NCBI GenBank assembly: GCA_009377525.1
Contig: WHTW01000024.1
Coordinates: 1 to 63,473, forward strand
Length of the DNA: 63,473 nucleotides
Source of the DNA: Rhodospirillales bacterium
GTDB taxonomy: Bacteria; Pseudomonadota; Alphaproteobacteria; Reyranellales; Reyranellaceae
Reading direction: 5' to 3'
Below are positions 62,532 through 63,473 of this stretch, piece by piece (the stretch's first letter is position 1; each line of letters begins with the position of its first letter). The notes under the pieces are model-generated. The model saw only the letters and a program-made list of their open reading frames with translations, was not told where the DNA came from and did no database searches. The position numbers and the translations under genes were made by a program.

Positions 62532-63473
62532 ATGGCGCCTCAAAGCAACAACCGGAAGGCCATGGGCGACCGCCCGACTCTGATCCTCACGACACGATTG
62601 GGCGTACGTCCGCTGGGCGTGCGCGGCGATGCCCTTCACAACGTCGCGGGACAGTTGCTGGCGGTCATCCGCCGCCGCCTGGGCGACGGACCCGCCGACC
62701 TTCTGGCCGAGCCGCAGCTGCGTGAGGGCGGCGACGGCATCGACTGGTACGCCGCGCGCTCGGGCGACGTCCGCCGCTTCGCCGACCTCAACGAGAGCGA
62801 ACGCGCCGCCGCCCTGGAGACGGTCGAGACGCGATTAACCGCCATCCGGTCCCTGGGCGCCGTGCTGACGGAATCGACAGGCAGCGAAGAGGCGCGCCTG
62901 ATCGGCCGCTCGCTCGAGCTTGCCACGGCACGCCCGTCCGACGACTTCATCTTCCTGGTCGATGGCGAGCCGGTGATCGCGGCCTGGGGCTACGAGGCCG
63001 ACGCCGTCGCAGGCCTCGCCGCCTTCGCGCCGCCGCCGGTGCCGGTACCCGCGCGGCCCGCGCCGGCGGTGATGGCGAGCGCGCCTGCGGCCGTGCTGCC
63101 CGCCCGCCTGGCCTGGGCGCCGTGGCTGAGTGCGCTGCTGTTCGGCCTGCTGCTCCTGCTGCTGCTCCTGATCACCTCGTGGCTGCTGCGCACCTGCGCC
63201 CCGGTCGATCCCTCGCTCAACATCGCCACGCTGGAGACGCCCGCTCCGCCCGCACCCGAGCCACCGCCCGATCCCACGCCGCTCCTGAAGGCCTCGCTCG
63301 ATTCGGAGGAGGCCGACCAGAACAAGCTCCGGGCCGAGCTCGCGGCCCTCGAAACGGAGCTCAAGGACAAGGTCGCGCAGTGCAAGCCGATCGAGCCGCC
63401 CAAGCCGCCGCCACCGCCGCCGCCGCCGGTGGCCAAGGCGCCGCCACCACCGCTGCGCGATCCGTCGATGCCC
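62532..63473 (+). CDS. Membrane protein with Pro-rich C-terminal region, cut by window edge
   Basis: Open from ATG 62532 (or 62562, MGDRPTLILTTRLGV) to the window end, 314 codons. The N-terminal 150 residues are globular (LLAVIRRRLGDGPADLLAEP, DDFIFLVDGEPVIAAWGYEA), then a Pro/Ala linker, one strong helix (WLSALLFGLLLLLLLLITSW), a short coiled-coil (NKLRAELAALETELKDKVAQ) and a poly-Pro run. The layout resembles the SrfA-like first gene of srfABC-type operons, but I cannot confirm it without the neighbours. Confidence 0.65.
   Translation, partial: MAPQSNNRKAMGDRPTLILTTRLGVRPLGVRGDALHNVAGQLLAVIRRRLGDGPADLLAEPQLREGGDGIDWYAARSGDVRRFADLNESERAAALETVETRLTAIRSLGAVLTESTGSEEARLIGRSLELATARPSDDFIFLVDGEPVIAAWGYEADAVAGLAAFAPPPVPVPARPAPAVMASAPAAVLPARLAWAPWLSALLFGLLLLLLLLITSWLLRTCAPVDPSLNIATLETPAPPAPEPPPDPTPLLKASLDSEEADQNKLRAELAALETELKDKVAQCKPIEPPKPPPPPPPPVAKAPPPPLRDPSMP

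Overview
The window (63,473 bp) is high-GC DNA with the gene content of an environmental alphaproteobacterium. Pointers are NrsF-type anti-sigma proteins with ECF sigma factors, a hemP/hmu haem-uptake locus, KdpFABCDE with Kup, class III cyclases and two-hairpin intergenic repeats. The species cannot be fixed from the sequence alone. No rRNA, tRNA or CRISPR array was seen.

Layout. 1-405: truncated ISAs1-type transposase. 545-4925 (minus): copper operon with a Cys-rich secreted protein, a lipoprotein, a TolC-like lipoprotein, a multicopper oxidase, a cupredoxin and a CusF-like protein, behind a CsoR-like operator. 5032-6451: broken DUF305 gene, truncated merR and broken merT-like gene with two MerR-type promoters. 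6530-11296: adenylate cyclase, small membrane protein, methyltransferase, a second Cys-rich protein and an extra PBP2. 11331-19342 (plus): copper/thiol-redox run of a third Cys-rich protein, multicopper oxidase, cytochrome c, DUF411, CcmG/TlpA thioredoxins, 1-Cys peroxiredoxin, Met-rich protein, SCO, DsbA and CcdA. 19607-24920: ECF sigma remnant with intact NrsF, methyltransferase, then a bufferin operon (bufA1-bufB-bufC-DoxX) preceded by a broken ECF sigma/NrsF pair. 25048-33455: YtkA-like protein, CusF, fourth Cys-rich protein, CusB, CusA, CsoR and CopA. 33524-37325: TerC, purC and housekeeping genes. 37487-47948: kdp operon and kup. 48029-49130: small operon of mostly unknown function. 49222-56686: hemP, haem receptor, tonB and hmuSTUV. 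56683-57311: hicAB. 57338-59446: second bufferin locus (bufA2-DoxX) divergent from an intact ECF sigma-nrsF pair. 59627-62160: LysR, broken cupin gene, RidA and DM13 protein. 62532-end: start of a membrane protein with a proline-rich tail.

How it fits together. The first half is a metal-stress region. CopA and CusAB export copper, the two multicopper oxidases probably oxidise Cu(I) in the periplasm, and CusF/cupredoxin/DUF411/Met-rich proteins probably bind it. Thioredoxin-like proteins, DsbA and CcdA keep thiols in order, and the bufferins are ribosomally made, enzyme-modified copper-binding peptides. Two control layers are visible: CsoR-type operators at 4.94 and 31.1 kb, and an ECF promoter motif (GTAA-Y-S/G, 16-bp spacer, CGAA) in front of both bufferin loci and both ECF sigma genes.

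A caution: at least seven loci carry small out-of-frame changes (DUF305, merT-like, a small Cys-containing membrane protein, ECF sigma, its NrsF, a small secreted protein, a cupin). Several need only one base to restore the frame, so real gene decay and sequencing/assembly error must be separated before calling them pseudogenes.
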